DNA of 64,000 nt, taken from IMG/VR virus record IMGVR_UViG_3300044701_003572, positions 22,379 to 86,378 of that record; one strand, written 5' to 3'. Source of the stretch: a virus. This document shows, one piece after another, positions 16,906-26,262 of this stretch; positions within the stretch are counted from its first letter, which is position 1, and every line of letters begins with the position of its first letter. The notes beneath the pieces were generated by a model. The model saw nothing but the letters and a program-made list of their open reading frames with translations. It did not search any database and was not told the DNA's origin. The position numbers and the translations under genes are program-made.

Positions 16906-19900
16906 TATGCTCTCCCTACAGCAAGTTCAATAGTTCCAATATGATCACTGTCATAATCTGCTAGTGCCTTACCTAAAATTGTTCCTGATGATGCAGAGCC
17001 TTTGGCAGAAACAGCCACCCCTGGAATATTGCTAGTTACCATTAAATCTCCTTTGTTGACTTTGCCCACTACTTTGCAAGGAACTCGACCTTGTAACGCA
17101 ATTAAATTTTTGTATCCAGGACAAGCACCGTTCATCACGTACCCTGCATTGTCGCTGATGATACCCGCTACTCTATGATCTCTTTCTTTGGTAGATACTG
17201 TAACTTCTTTGTCACCGCCAAACACCAGTACTGTTCCTACTTCATATTCTCGATCACCTTCGTAATATTCTGCTAAGTCAGCGGAATATGTTGCTTGGAA
17301 TCTCGCACCAGCGTTCAAAGTCCATGTTCCCGAAACTGTAGCAGTTGATCCCGTATTACCTGCAGATAAAGAATAAACACTTACTGTACCTGTAGAAGTA
17401 ACGTTTCCGCAAGTTATAGGAGCATTCGATAAACCGTTTTGAGTATAGAAAATATGAGATTCGTTGTAATATAATGTTTTCTTATCATTTGCAACTGTGC
17501 CATCGCCTACGAATATTGCTCCCACAGATGCTCCTGAGCCGTTATAACCATATAACTGAGTATAACCTCCTGTGCCTGCACCTGTTAAGTCCAATATAGT
17601 CTGAGCTACCGGTGTTACTGCATCGTTGTTCAGCAACAGTCTATTAGCTGTAACATCAGAAAATGCGATGTTCCCTCCGGAACTTCTTACGGCAACTGTG
17701 CTGCCAGTCGCTAGATCCGTGCCAGCGATCATTCCGTAATCCGATGCACCCGCTCCAGTTTTTCTTAAAAATCCTAAACTACTGTATTGACTCTTAAGAA
17801 TAGCCCCACCCTCTTCTACTATAGTTGTGAATGCCACTGCGGCAACGTTATCTGTGCCTGCCGAGTTATTAGCCAATGCAGTCTTCGTGGTAATCTGTTG
17901 CAGTTTTCCTGTAGGTATACCATTGGTTTTCAGTGAAGCCCAACCGTTAGTTACATCAAATTGACTGGAGTCGAATCCTGATATGCCTTTAAGAGCAGTT
18001 ACTGAACCTCCCGATTCAGATCCTGTTTTTGTTCCCGCATAGGTGATTTGAGTTGCTGTGCAGGTTGATACAGTATAGATTCCATTATAACTAGGTGTAC
18101 CTGCAGCAAATCCTGATACTATGATTTTCTGTCCTGCTGTGAATACCGCAGTAGTTGTTGAAGCGAACGATAATGTTACTACAGATCCAGTGCCGGTAGC
18201 CGATACTGATAAAATACTAGCTACAGATGTAGCATAAGCATTGTTTAAAGACAGTTTAGATTGATCGATAGCTGCTGCAGAATTAATCTGAGAGTTAACA
18301 ATTTTATCATTCTGTACATTCAGGGTTACTGAATGAGCAGTACTATCTAGAGATAGAGTGATATCTCCGCCGGAAGATATTTCAGCATTGGTAATAATAG
18401 ATTCGGCACCGGTAAAGATAGCTAAATCACCGCCTCTAATATTGTCTAGATCAAAATCATCTATATTGGAAATAGTAAGACTTCTAAGATTTACAGCATC
18501 TTGAGGATTTTCAGGATCGGCGAGATTAACGATCTTGTAATTAGACATTTTCAGATTGTCTGGCCCTTCCCAATCGAGTATACCACTCAGTGCTAAAAAG
18601 CCTCCTGTATTGTTAGGAATTCTTGATTCAGCGGCAACAGCAGCCCCACTTGCTGCTCTTGTACCTAATCTTCTTTCTATGTAACCAACTATAGCCGACT
18701 CTGTAGGAACAGTATCCTGTTGAGGATCGGCCATGTTGTCGTCTGTAGAAAATTCAGCGATTGTAGCTCCACGCTTAAATCCTAGACCGTCAAGATTACT
18801 CAATGCCAAAGATGCTGCAAACGTAACAGATCCAGTTCCTTGGTCAACTCTGAAATATGGTCCTACCGAGAAGTTACCAAACTGATCAGTGGTTACAAAA
18901 AACACACGACCCGAACCTCTTTCTTGTGTCTGTGCTCTAGTCACAGCGTTACCTTCTTCGTCGATGCTGGTCGCTGCGAGCGGAACACTATCTATGCTAT
19001 TCACTGCCTGGCCGTAAATTTCATTAGGATAGTTGGTGTCGGCATACGAGCCTGTACCAATATCTAACAAATCGTGAGATGTCACACGAGTAAGAGAAAT
19101 CCTAATAGTCAGTGTACCTAAAGCAAAACTAGAATAAACAGGAATTCCAGCTTTTAATGTTATCTGTGAGTCGAATGAAATAGGACTTATATCAAAAGCA
19201 GGAGAAACAGTAATTAATCCGTAGAGAGTTCCTAGAGATGCTTTACTCTGATAATTGGTTATTTGATATGTGGTTCCTTGATAAACAAACTCATATTCTG
19301 TTCCCGCCGCTATGCCGTTGTTAACTCGCTGAGCATCAAGAATCGAAAGATCTCCCACGGCCAAGGTAGTTGAGTTTTGGCCTCCTATGAGGGTACCATA
19401 CACCTGTGTTCCTACTCCTGTAGTAGATACATTTAACTCAGGTTTTTCAATATTAAAGACCACAGTACCATTCGAAGGACTAGTAGAGTCGATAGTAATC
19501 GAAGTTTCGCTGACGATAGTTAAAACAGTTGGGTCAGTGCCTAGGCTTCCTGTTGCTACAACAGTAATAGTACCTCCGCTGGCTGAAGCTACAATAGTGC
19601 TGTTAGCATAGGTTACTGTAGTAGTTGTACAGCTTATTACAGTTTTTGTACCGTTTAAACTAGTACCACCTCCACCAAATCCACTAACGGTAATTGATTG
19701 ATTAGCTAGATATGGAGGTCGAGGCTGTTTGATAAAAGTAAGAGTAGCTAGAGTAGCGGTACTAACGCCACTTACGCTGGTGATATTTGGTCTCGAAACT
19801 AATCTATCACCAGCAGCTATATTTTCAGTACAGGCTAATCCTGTTATAGTCGTTCCTGATAATGTACCGCCTACTCCTATCAATGTGCTGTCAATAGGAG

Positions 19901-22900
19901 GCTCATTAGAAACTTTAAAGGAATCTGCGGCTAGATCTTGAGACACTACCCAGTAATAACTATCGATACTGCCAATACCAGAAGGCAAACTAGATCCAGT
20001 ACCACTGGAATTAAATTTCAGCATAGTACCTGCCGTTAGACCGTGGGCTACTTTATTAAATACTCCAGGAGTTCCCGGAGTAACAGTATAGGTTACAAGA
20101 CTACTGGGAGTAGAATAGGGTTGGGAAATATACGCACCAACATCAACATAATTATAATTTTCACGAAGCTGGGTCAAGGCCAACCCAAACGGAATCATAT
20201 ATACAGTACCTGACAGAGTGATAACATCTGCAGATGTGTTCACCGGTGTTCCGCCGTCAACAGCAGAGATAGTAAATGTATAATCACTAGGAACAGATGT
20301 TATATAATATTCAGTAGCGAAGTCCGGATCAACATCCGCATCGATTGATTCTGGAACTGTGGCTCCAGAAGTGGCCTTAATAATTTTAACCTTATATCCT
20401 ATTTGCTGTCTATGTGCAATATCTGTAGTAATCACTCCCGGATTAGCGATCGAAATTCCTGTTATGGTAAATGTATCCCCGTCGTAGGCTGAATCGTATG
20501 CTGAAAAATCTAAAACACGATAGATGTCATTGGAGTCTGCTAGTTTAAGAGCTGTACTAGGGCGTGTAGCAACATCTACAACATCTCCTGTGAGCACAAC
20601 ATAACTATTCTGTCTGATAGTACATATCGCACCATTAGGAACACTGAACTGCAATCCTCCACTGCTGCTGATATTTAATTTGGTAAACTTAGTAGCTGCA
20701 TTGACAATCTCCACAGTGGATATTGAATATTTTACCAATGCACCGTTGTGATTTATTTCTAATTCGGATCCGTTTAACGGATTATAATCTTCATAATATC
20801 CGTAGATCGCAGTGCTAGCTTTTCGATTACTATACTGACTAGGAGTAGTAACCACAGTAAATCTCTGTGACAGTTTGTGGTATAAACTAACAGGAGTAGG
20901 TACTTCTAGTGGATCTGCTCCTTCAGCAACTAGAGCAAAGTTACCGTGAGAGCTAGATCCTCCGATCGATCTAATTTGTCCGCCGTTGATTGAATAATAG
21001 GATACATGACAGTAATAGGTAAACATCGATACCGCTTCAGTTAATCCACCGTTAGTAGCGATTAAACCATAACCTAAGTCGTTGACCTGTGTAAAGTCAT
21101 TGCTTAACATAGATCTATTACCAGGCATCAGCACTTCGTATATTCTTTCGTAGTTCAGTGTACCAGAACCCGTGCTAGTTATTTCTACCGGGTCACCGTC
21201 CGGCTCGTCTGAAAATCTAAATGTATTTGCAGTTTTACCACCTAACAATACATAATAGTCCTGACCGGCGGTGATACCGCTAGGTAAGACTCCGCCTGCT
21301 CCTAATGCGAATCGTATAGTCGCTCCACTTTGTAATCCATGACCTGTTTTATTGACAGTGGCTATATTTGAAGGATTAGTAAAAGTGAATGCCAGTGCAC
21401 CATAAGTTAAAGAAAATGGAGTTGTTTCGTCTAATTCAAACTGTGCAGTTGATCCTGCCGGGTCAAAAATATACTGTCTGAGATAATTAATTCTATATAC
21501 TTCGTCGTTGACGATAAATGAACAAGGCAGCTGCGGGGGTCTAATTAGCCCTGAGATCGCCAATCTTGTAGAAGTTATAGCATTAGTGATACGGAATTGT
21601 AGGTTACCGGTAAATCCGTCAACAAACATACCTCCACCGAATTTTTTGTAGCCGGTGCTTTTGCTGAATACAGCACCTTCTTGTGCGTACGGCGACTTAG
21701 CAAGAATTTGTCCTTCCGGGTCAAGTACCAACGCAAAACCACCATGGCCTTGCATAGTCATTGCTCTAAGTATTACAGCATCGTTACACAGGAATACATC
21801 GAGTTCGTCATTATTTTTCGGTAAATTACTAGGAGAATTTTCAATTATATCTAGAAGAACATCTATTAATATACCTACAGCCCCACCTTGAGGTGTAACA
21901 GTTCCTCCGCTACCTGGTACATAAGCAGTAAATCCAGCGCCATTTACACTGGTAGTAAGATTAAAATCTGTATATAAATCTATTCTAGTCGGTTGATTGG
22001 CGACAGTTTTCACATAATAGGTATTGCCATTGAGATTGGTCATGCTGCCGCCGGCTATTCCGGAAATGTCTATTTTTTCTTTGTCTGCATAACCGTGTGC
22101 TGCGGTAAAGGTTAATCTCACGGGATTGGCTTGAGATGCTGCGCTGATACTTCTTGGCAGAGCACCTGCTCCCCGTTCTGCTTGATACGCAGCATCGGCA
22201 ATCTGTGTAGCGGTGCTATAGATCTGTGACTCGTCTAATTCTATATTTTGTATAATTCGTTGAACTAGGTACTCTAATCTTTCAATAGCAGCTAGTGTTT
22301 CATCTAGCTGACTACTTATAGCTAGAGCTGCACTTTCATTATATGGGTCTCTGTACTTCAATGCAGCAGAAACAGTTCGATTATAACCTCCGTATTTCAA
22401 ATCGTATATCATTGAATCGATGATTAATCCTACATCTCGTTTACAGATTTCACTATTGTAGGAGAATGAACTAGTAAAGGGTGCTAGGTTTTCTTCTATT
22501 TGATAATCGATCCAAGATACTACTTCTGTTTGTAAAAATAATTTATTGCGGCTTAATAGTTCTGCAGCACTATTAAAAGACCCTTTATTGTTTACTATAG
22601 GATAGATAGGACTGTCTGAATTTTCCAAATAATGATAACCGAACAGTCTGTCTGATGTTACAAGACTGTCAATGCTTCTATCTCTTCTAAAATTTATTAA
22701 TGCCCATGGGCTAGTGCTAAATCCTAATTTAGGTCTTATTATAGTTCTTCTAAATTCATCACCGATAACAGCAACGTTTTGTGGAATTTTTATAGGTAAG
22801 TTTTCTTCATAAATACCGCTTTCTATGAACACAGATATCTGTACATTTCTAGTGATATCGCCATAGGCTATTCTTTCACCTTCTTGAAACGAACCGTAAA

Positions 22901-24488
22901 TGATATCAACATCAAATACTTCAGATAAATTACCGAATTCCGAAGTTCCGTCTAATGCACCTGTATGCGCTAAAATCTGAGCCAGAGCACCGGATGCTTC
23001 TCCATAAAGATACAACCCTTCTCTGATGTCTCTTCCACGTATAGCTTCCGGGGTACCTGTTAAAACATCGCCAGTAAAATCAGTTCTCTGACCATTAGTA
23101 AAGATTAAAAATCTCGGCAAGTCTACCACGCAGGTTGGGATTCCGGTGAACCCTGAACCTCTACTAGTGATAGTAAGTGTATCGATGCTGCCATCTATTT
23201 GATTTACAGTTGCAGTTCCAAAAGCGTTACTTCCTCCTCCGCCTACGAATCTCACTGATACTAGTGTATAACCTGTACCTGCACCTCCTTCATCAATCTC
23301 GACACTGTTAACGTTGAATGTGGTATTAAATGTAGCACCACTACCTGGTGTTGAACCACCATTGGAATTTGTTGCAGTGGTGCTTAATCTAACCGAACCA
23401 CTTATAACGCTGCCAGGGATTACTCTGTATTTTCCTGCGCTCAACTGCTTTATAGATAAAATTGGCCCTCTTCCGCCGCTGCCTTCGAATGCATCTACAT
23501 CTAATACTTCATACCTTGCCTGAAGACCTGTACCGCCAGATACTGTTAGTATGTCACCGATGGCATAGTTAGCACCGCCAAAATGTATAGAAATTTCATC
23601 TATGCTTACAAAAGTCGTACCCAAAAATCCCGAACCAGACAGGGGAGAAGTGCTAATATCAGTTAGATAACAAAAGTTAGCTCCGTCGTTATATGTTAGA
23701 ACTTTTTTGTAAGGTCCTATTTCTAATGGACTTTCGTTAATAATCTCTTCGGCTCGTTTTAATGCAGCTTCTATAGTTCTATATGCATATGCTAATGCTC
23801 TTCCTTGCAATGCGTTCGATACACCAACTCTAGAATCTTCTCCAGAAGTTGCAACATATAAGTTTGCTACACTGCCGAATGCAGACGCATCTACATATCT
23901 TTTAGTAGCTGCGATCAGTCCGTTATAAGTTTCGTCGTCGTCTGGTTCGGGGTCTCTAGATAAAATTAATGGACCGGTCATTCTACCAAACGCTGAAGTA
24001 GGTTGACCACCATCTGGATCTATAGCTTCCACGCCCGCTAGAGATATTTTTGTATCAACATATCCTTTATTAGCAGCCTCGTCGCTGGTCACAGGAGTTG
24101 CAAGATCTTGAATACGGAATTGAGTATTGGCTGATTGCGCTGAAAGATTACCACCTAATTGTGGATTTTTATCTCCGGATATGGAAGAAAATAGCGAGGA
24201 TATAGATATAGATGAAGGAGTATTATTGATACTAACACCATTACCCCCAACAATAGATTTAAAAACTACCTGTCCGCCCCCTTCTTCACTAACAGCCAGT
24301 ACTCTATTATCTTGTCCTTGAAATGAATTTGGTGTTTGATCTAGCCCTGTAAAGGACAATCTTTCACCTAGTCCCAATGAACCGTAGAGTTCTCTAAAAT
24401 TATCATTAACTTTTCGGAACGCATCGCGGATACTATCGCCGGTGCCGTCATTGCCTAGTGTACCAATATCTATCGAGTTTCTTGCCAT
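16905..24488 (-). CDS. Giant tail-fibre protein, 2527 aa
   Basis: The largest gene of the window. Residues 5-36 hold the best copy of the shared module (IDIGTLGNDGTGDSIRDAF, KVNDNFRELY). Around residues 550-590 is a stretch typical of a pectin-lyase-like right-handed beta-helix (FIESGIYEENLPIKIPQNVA). Much of the rest is Gly/Thr/Ser-rich beta structure with repeated phrases such as FTxTxPSNxATVxKTGHGL. The C-terminal about 120 residues begin with ATYSADLAEYYEGDREYEVG, which resembles the chaperone or peptidase-G2-type end domains of phage fibres. It is probably a long distal fibre and a main host-range determinant. It has a late-type promoter and a clear AGGA site. Confidence 0.85.
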   Translation of the reverse strand: MARNSIDIGTLGNDGTGDSIRDAFRKVNDNFRELYGSLGLGERLSFTGLDQTPNSFQGQDNRVLAVSEEGGGQVVFKSIVGGNGVSINNTPSSISISSLFSSISGDKNPQLGGNLSAQSANTQFRIQDLATPVTSDEAANKGYVDTKISLAGVEAIDPDGGQPTSAFGRMTGPLILSRDPEPDDDETYNGLIAATKRYVDASAFGSVANLYVATSGEDSRVGVSNALQGRALAYAYRTIEAALKRAEEIINESPLEIGPYKKVLTYNDGANFCYLTDISTSPLSGSGFLGTTFVSIDEISIHFGGANYAIGDILTVSGGTGLQARYEVLDVDAFEGSGGRGPILSIKQLSAGKYRVIPGSVISGSVRLSTTATNSNGGSTPGSGATFNTTFNVNSVEIDEGGAGTGYTLVSVRFVGGGGSNAFGTATVNQIDGSIDTLTITSRGSGFTGIPTCVVDLPRFLIFTNGQRTDFTGDVLTGTPEAIRGRDIREGLYLYGEASGALAQILAHTGALDGTSEFGNLSEVFDVDIIYGSFQEGERIAYGDITRNVQISVFIESGIYEENLPIKIPQNVAVIGDEFRRTIIRPKLGFSTSPWALINFRRDRSIDSLVTSDRLFGYHYLENSDSPIYPIVNNKGSFNSAAELLSRNKLFLQTEVVSWIDYQIEENLAPFTSSFSYNSEICKRDVGLIIDSMIYDLKYGGYNRTVSAALKYRDPYNESAALAISSQLDETLAAIERLEYLVQRIIQNIELDESQIYSTATQIADAAYQAERGAGALPRSISAASQANPVRLTFTAAHGYADKEKIDISGIAGGSMTNLNGNTYYVKTVANQPTRIDLYTDFNLTTSVNGAGFTAYVPGSGGTVTPQGGAVGILIDVLLDIIENSPSNLPKNNDELDVFLCNDAVILRAMTMQGHGGFALVLDPEGQILAKSPYAQEGAVFSKSTGYKKFGGGMFVDGFTGNLQFRITNAITSTRLAISGLIRPPQLPCSFIVNDEVYRINYLRQYIFDPAGSTAQFELDETTPFSLTYGALAFTFTNPSNIATVNKTGHGLQSGATIRFALGAGGVLPSGITAGQDYYVLLGGKTANTFRFSDEPDGDPVEITSTGSGTLNYERIYEVLMPGNRSMLSNDFTQVNDLGYGLIATNGGLTEAVSMFTYYCHVSYYSINGGQIRSIGGSSSHGNFALVAEGADPLEVPTPVSLYHKLSQRFTVVTTPSQYSNRKASTAIYGYYEDYNPLNGSELEINHNGALVKYSISTVEIVNAATKFTKLNISSSGGLQFSVPNGAICTIRQNSYVVLTGDVVDVATRPSTALKLADSNDIYRVLDFSAYDSAYDGDTFTITGISIANPGVITTDIAHRQQIGYKVKIIKATSGATVPESIDADVDPDFATEYYITSVPSDYTFTISAVDGGTPVNTSADVITLSGTVYMIPFGLALTQLRENYNYVDVGAYISQPYSTPSSLVTYTVTPGTPGVFNKVAHGLTAGTMLKFNSSGTGSSLPSGIGSIDSYYWVVSQDLAADSFKVSNEPPIDSTLIGVGGTLSGTTITGLACTENIAAGDRLVSRPNITSVSGVSTATLATLTFIKQPRPPYLANQSITVSGFGGGGTSLNGTKTVISCTTTTVTYANSTIVASASGGTITVVATGSLGTDPTVLTIVSETSITIDSTSPSNGTVVFNIEKPELNVSTTGVGTQVYGTLIGGQNSTTLAVGDLSILDAQRVNNGIAAGTEYEFVYQGTTYQITNYQSKASLGTLYGLITVSPAFDISPISFDSQITLKAGIPVYSSFALGTLTIRISLTRVTSHDLLDIGTGSYADTNYPNEIYGQAVNSIDSVPLAATSIDEEGNAVTRAQTQERGSGRVFFVTTDQFGNFSVGPYFRVDQGTGSVTFAASLALSNLDGLGFKRGATIAEFSTDDNMADPQQDTVPTESAIVGYIERRLGTRAASGAAVAAESRIPNNTGGFLALSGILDWEGPDNLKMSNYKIVNLADPENPQDAVNLRSLTISNIDDFDLDNIRGGDLAIFTGAESIITNAEISSGGDITLSLDSTAHSVTLNVQNDKIVNSQINSAAAIDQSKLSLNNAYATSVASILSVSATGTGSVVTLSFASTTTAVFTAGQKIIVSGFAAGTPSYNGIYTVSTCTATQITYAGTKTGSESGGSVTALKGISGFDSSQFDVTNGWASLKTNGIPTGKLQQITTKTALANNSAGTDNVAAVAFTTIVEEGGAILKSQYSSLGFLRKTGAGASDYGMIAGTDLATGSTVAVRSSGGNIAFSDVTANRLLLNNDAVTPVAQTILDLTGAGTGGYTQLYGYNGSGASVGAIFVGDGTVANDKKTLYYNESHIFYTQNGLSNAPITCGNVTSTGTVSVYSLSAGNTGSTATVSGTWTLNAGARFQATYSADLAEYYEGDREYEVGTVLVFGGDKEVTVSTKERDHRVAGIISDNAGYVMNGACPGYKNLIALQGRVPCKVVGKVNKGDLMVTSNIPGVAVSAKGSASSGTILGKALADYDSDHIGTIELAVGRA

Positions 24489-24517
24489 AATAATTCCTAA
24501 GAATATGAATTTCTAAG

Positions 24518-24523
24518 TATTTA
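24518..24523 (-). promoter_or_regulatory. Late-promoter-like CTAAATA element for the fibre block
   Basis: The minus strand reads GGGCTAAATACTTAG, 29 bases before the ATG of the 2527-aa gene, with TTAGGA as ribosome site between. It is likely the start of the leftward fibre transcript. Confidence 0.55.
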
Positions 24524-24547
24524 GCCCAAAATTCTGTAAGCCTAATG

Positions 24548-24553
24548 TAAATA
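24548..24553 (+). promoter_or_regulatory. Late-promoter-like TAAATA abutting a start codon
   Basis: The plus strand reads AATGTAAATACTTGATG: only four bases separate TAAATA from the ATG at 24558. By T4 geometry transcription would begin at or next to the start codon. Confidence 0.45.
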
Positions 24554-24557
24554 CTTG

Positions 24558-24845
24558 ATGTTTCTAAAAACAGAAATTGAATCTACAGAATATGTTCGAG
24601 TCAGCAAGTTAGGCAAAGAACATAGGTATAAAAGAAAAAAGACCTTAGCGGTCTTTAGATGTGATAACTGTGATCAAATTTTTAAGAGAGAACTTAAAAA
24701 AATACACAGTAAAAGATTAAGTAACAATTATTTTCATTGTTGTTCAAACTGCGATGCAAAGAAATTTGCTCAACGAAAAGGAGTGGAGCGAAAGAAAATA
24801 TGGGATATGCCAGCTAGTTTAGAGTGGCCAGTGTCTAAATTCTAA
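24558..24845 (+). CDS. Small zinc-ribbon-like phage protein
   Basis: A 95-aa basic protein from the ATG at 24558. Two CxxC-type pairs (CDNCDQ at about residue 36 and CCSNCD at about 61-66) could hold a zinc ion, and the spacing is that of a zinc ribbon or treble clef. It may bind nucleic acid. I recall similar proteins in marine T4-like phages but no assigned function. There is no Shine-Dalgarno site, and the late-type TAAATA lies four bases before the ATG. The 3' end overlaps the convergent iscA by 11 bases. Confidence 0.65.
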   Translation: MFLKTEIESTEYVRVSKLGKEHRYKRKKTLAVFRCDNCDQIFKRELKKIHSKRLSNNYFHCCSNCDAKKFAQRKGVERKKIWDMPASLEWPVSKF

Positions 24846-25155
24846 AACTTTCGCCGCAGCCACAGCGGTCTCGTTCGTTAGGATTAATAAAATCAAAACC
24901 TTCGTTTAAGCCTTTTTTTAGCCAATCCATAGTCAAACCGTTTAGATAAGGCATAGCTTTAGGATCTACGAATATATGTATCCCTTCGCTAACAAAGCTA
25001 AGATCTTCCTGTATAGGATTGTCGACGTATTCTATAGTATATGCAAGTCCGCTACAGCCTGTGGTTTTTACACCGATTTTAATTCCGTGTCCTTTGCCTC
25101 TATGTTCTAGATGATGTTTTACTTTGTTAGCTGCTAACGGTGTTAGTGATATCAT
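24835..25155 (-). CDS. iscA: A-type Fe-S carrier protein (IscA/ErpA/HesB family)
   Basis: A 106-aa protein with the complete A-type carrier signature: a cysteine in TTGCSGLAYTIEYV (about residue 33) and the C-terminal pair in RCGCGESF (about residues 98-100). A-type carriers accept clusters from the IscU scaffold and deliver them to apo-proteins, particularly [4Fe-4S] enzymes. The start overlaps the iscU end by 29 bases. Carriage of both scaffold and carrier in one phage operon suggests a demand for new Fe-S clusters during infection. Confidence 0.93.
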   Translation of the reverse strand: MISLTPLAANKVKHHLEHRGKGHGIKIGVKTTGCSGLAYTIEYVDNPIQEDLSFVSEGIHIFVDPKAMPYLNGLTMDWLKKGLNEGFDFINPNERDRCGCGESFRI

Positions 25156-25531
25156 GTTTGGCTTTATAATCAGCTACTGCGGCTTTGATCGCATCTTCGG
25201 CTAGAATACTACAGTGTATTTTAACTGGCGGCAAGGCTAGCTCTTCGGCGATAGCGGAGTTTTTAATTGTTCCTGCTTCGTCGAGGGTTTTTCCTTTGAG
25301 CCATTCTGTAACGAGGCTCGAGCTTGCGATAGCCGATCCGCAGCCATACGTTTTAAATTTTGCATCTGTAATAATACCTGTATCATCATCGACCTTAATC
25401 TGTAGTTTCATAACATCTCCGCAGGCAGGAGCACCAACCATACCGGTGCCCACCTCCGGATCATTCTTATCAAAGCTACCCACGTTACGAGGGTTCTCGT
25501 AGTGGTCAATAACTCTGTCAGAATATGCCAT
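25127..25531 (-). CDS. iscU: Fe-S cluster scaffold protein IscU
   Basis: A 134-aa protein with all IscU landmarks: the first ligand in PACGDVMKLQI (Cys about 37, followed by the conserved Asp), the second in YGCGSAIASSS (Cys about 63), and the third in LPPVKIHCSILAEDAIKAA (Cys about 106). LPPVK is the site recognised by the HscA chaperone in bacteria, so this protein could plug into the host HscA/HscB system. The cysteine desulphurase IscS is not encoded here and would be supplied by the host. It shares an operon with iscA and a superoxide dismutase. Confidence 0.94.
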   Translation of the reverse strand: MAYSDRVIDHYENPRNVGSFDKNDPEVGTGMVGAPACGDVMKLQIKVDDDTGIITDAKFKTYGCGSAIASSSLVTEWLKGKTLDEAGTIKNSAIAEELALPPVKIHCSILAEDAIKAAVADYKAKHDITNTVSS

Positions 25532-25540
25532 ACTATCTCC

Positions 25541-25660
25541 TTATTGTTTCTTAGCAATCATTGCCTGAATTTTTTCCTGTACGATCTTAGCCCAAAATGG
25601 CTGTGGAAAATTCCATCCAATAAATGCCCCGACTGCTACCCATAATAGTGTATCTAACAT
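25541..25660 (-). CDS. Tiny single-span membrane protein
   Basis: A 39-aa frame with an excellent AAGGAG site before its ATG at 25660. Residues 3-22 are hydrophobic (DTLLWVAVGAFIGWNFPQPF), followed by a basic amphipathic tail (KIVQEKIQAMIAKKQ). It lies between the superoxide dismutase and iscU, one base from the former. No family recognised. Confidence 0.6.
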   Translation of the reverse strand: MLDTLLWVAVGAFIGWNFPQPFWAKIVQEKIQAMIAKKQ

Positions 25661-25661
25661 T

Positions 25662-26225
25662 TTACGCTCCTTGTAAACGGATATCAACAACTTCCCAGTT
25701 GATGATTCTCCATATATTATTTAAGTACTTTGCTTTGTCTTGTTGATAATCCAGTGCCCAAGCGTGTTCCCAAGCATCTATCAACAGAGCAATTTTCATA
25801 TTCTTTTTATATTCGTGATTATGTATTGTGTGCAGTTTGCCGGAGGTATCCATATAGATCCAATTGGATCCTTGAGCGGCCATGAACTCTTTTTCAAAAG
25901 CCTCTTTAAACTTTTCAAAATTTCCATAATTATCTTCGATTAGGGTCTTACTGATCCCCTCTGGTTTATTAGCAGCTCTAGGTGGGGTAAGATTAGCAAA
26001 GAAAATATTATGTAACATAGCACCACCGTAGTTAAAATCCGGGTCGCCTTCACCTTTGTTGTAACGTTCAGAGTATTTGGCAGCTAATCCGTCGTAATGA
26101 TATTTAACGGTATCTTCGCTCATCACAGGCTCTAACTCGTTTTTATCAAACTTGAGTTTATCTTGACGGATTTCGCTCTTGTCTTTGTTTTCTGTTATAC
26201 TTTTAATAAAATGTAGCATATGCAT
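25662..26225 (-). CDS. sodB: Iron/manganese superoxide dismutase
   Basis: A protein of up to 187 aa with all four metal ligands of the Fe/Mn family: His in KYHYDGLAAKY (about 43), His in GAMLHNIFFANL, and Asp and His in DAWEHAWALDYQ, plus the QGSNWIYMD active-site strand. It converts superoxide to peroxide and oxygen in the cytoplasm. The start is either 26225 or the second ATG at 26219; a TAAATA element touches these codons. The N-terminal 25 residues before the usual SOD start are not typical. Its place beside iscU/iscA suggests a role in protecting Fe-S clusters, which superoxide destroys. Confidence 0.9.
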   Translation of the reverse strand: MHMLHFIKSITENKDKSEIRQDKLKFDKNELEPVMSEDTVKYHYDGLAAKYSERYNKGEGDPDFNYGGAMLHNIFFANLTPPRAANKPEGISKTLIEDNYGNFEKFKEAFEKEFMAAQGSNWIYMDTSGKLHTIHNHEYKKNMKIALLIDAWEHAWALDYQQDKAKYLNNIWRIINWEVVDIRLQGA

Positions 26226-26230
26226 ATTTA
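26225..26230 (-). promoter_or_regulatory. Late-promoter-like TAAATA at the sod start
   Basis: The minus strand reads ACGGTAAATATGCATATGC. The element runs into the first possible ATG and lies five bases before the second, an arrangement also seen at 24558, 49688 and 60262. Confidence 0.4.
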
Positions 26231-26236
26231 CCGTGC

Positions 26237-26242
26237 TAAATA
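26237..26242 (+). promoter_or_regulatory. Late-promoter-like CTAAATA element
   Basis: The plus strand reads GTGCTAAATAAACC, 20 bases before the ATG at 26263, with AAGGAG between. It is back to back with the minus-strand element for the dismutase. Confidence 0.5.
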
Positions 26243-26262
26243 AACCACAAGGAGAAAAACCT

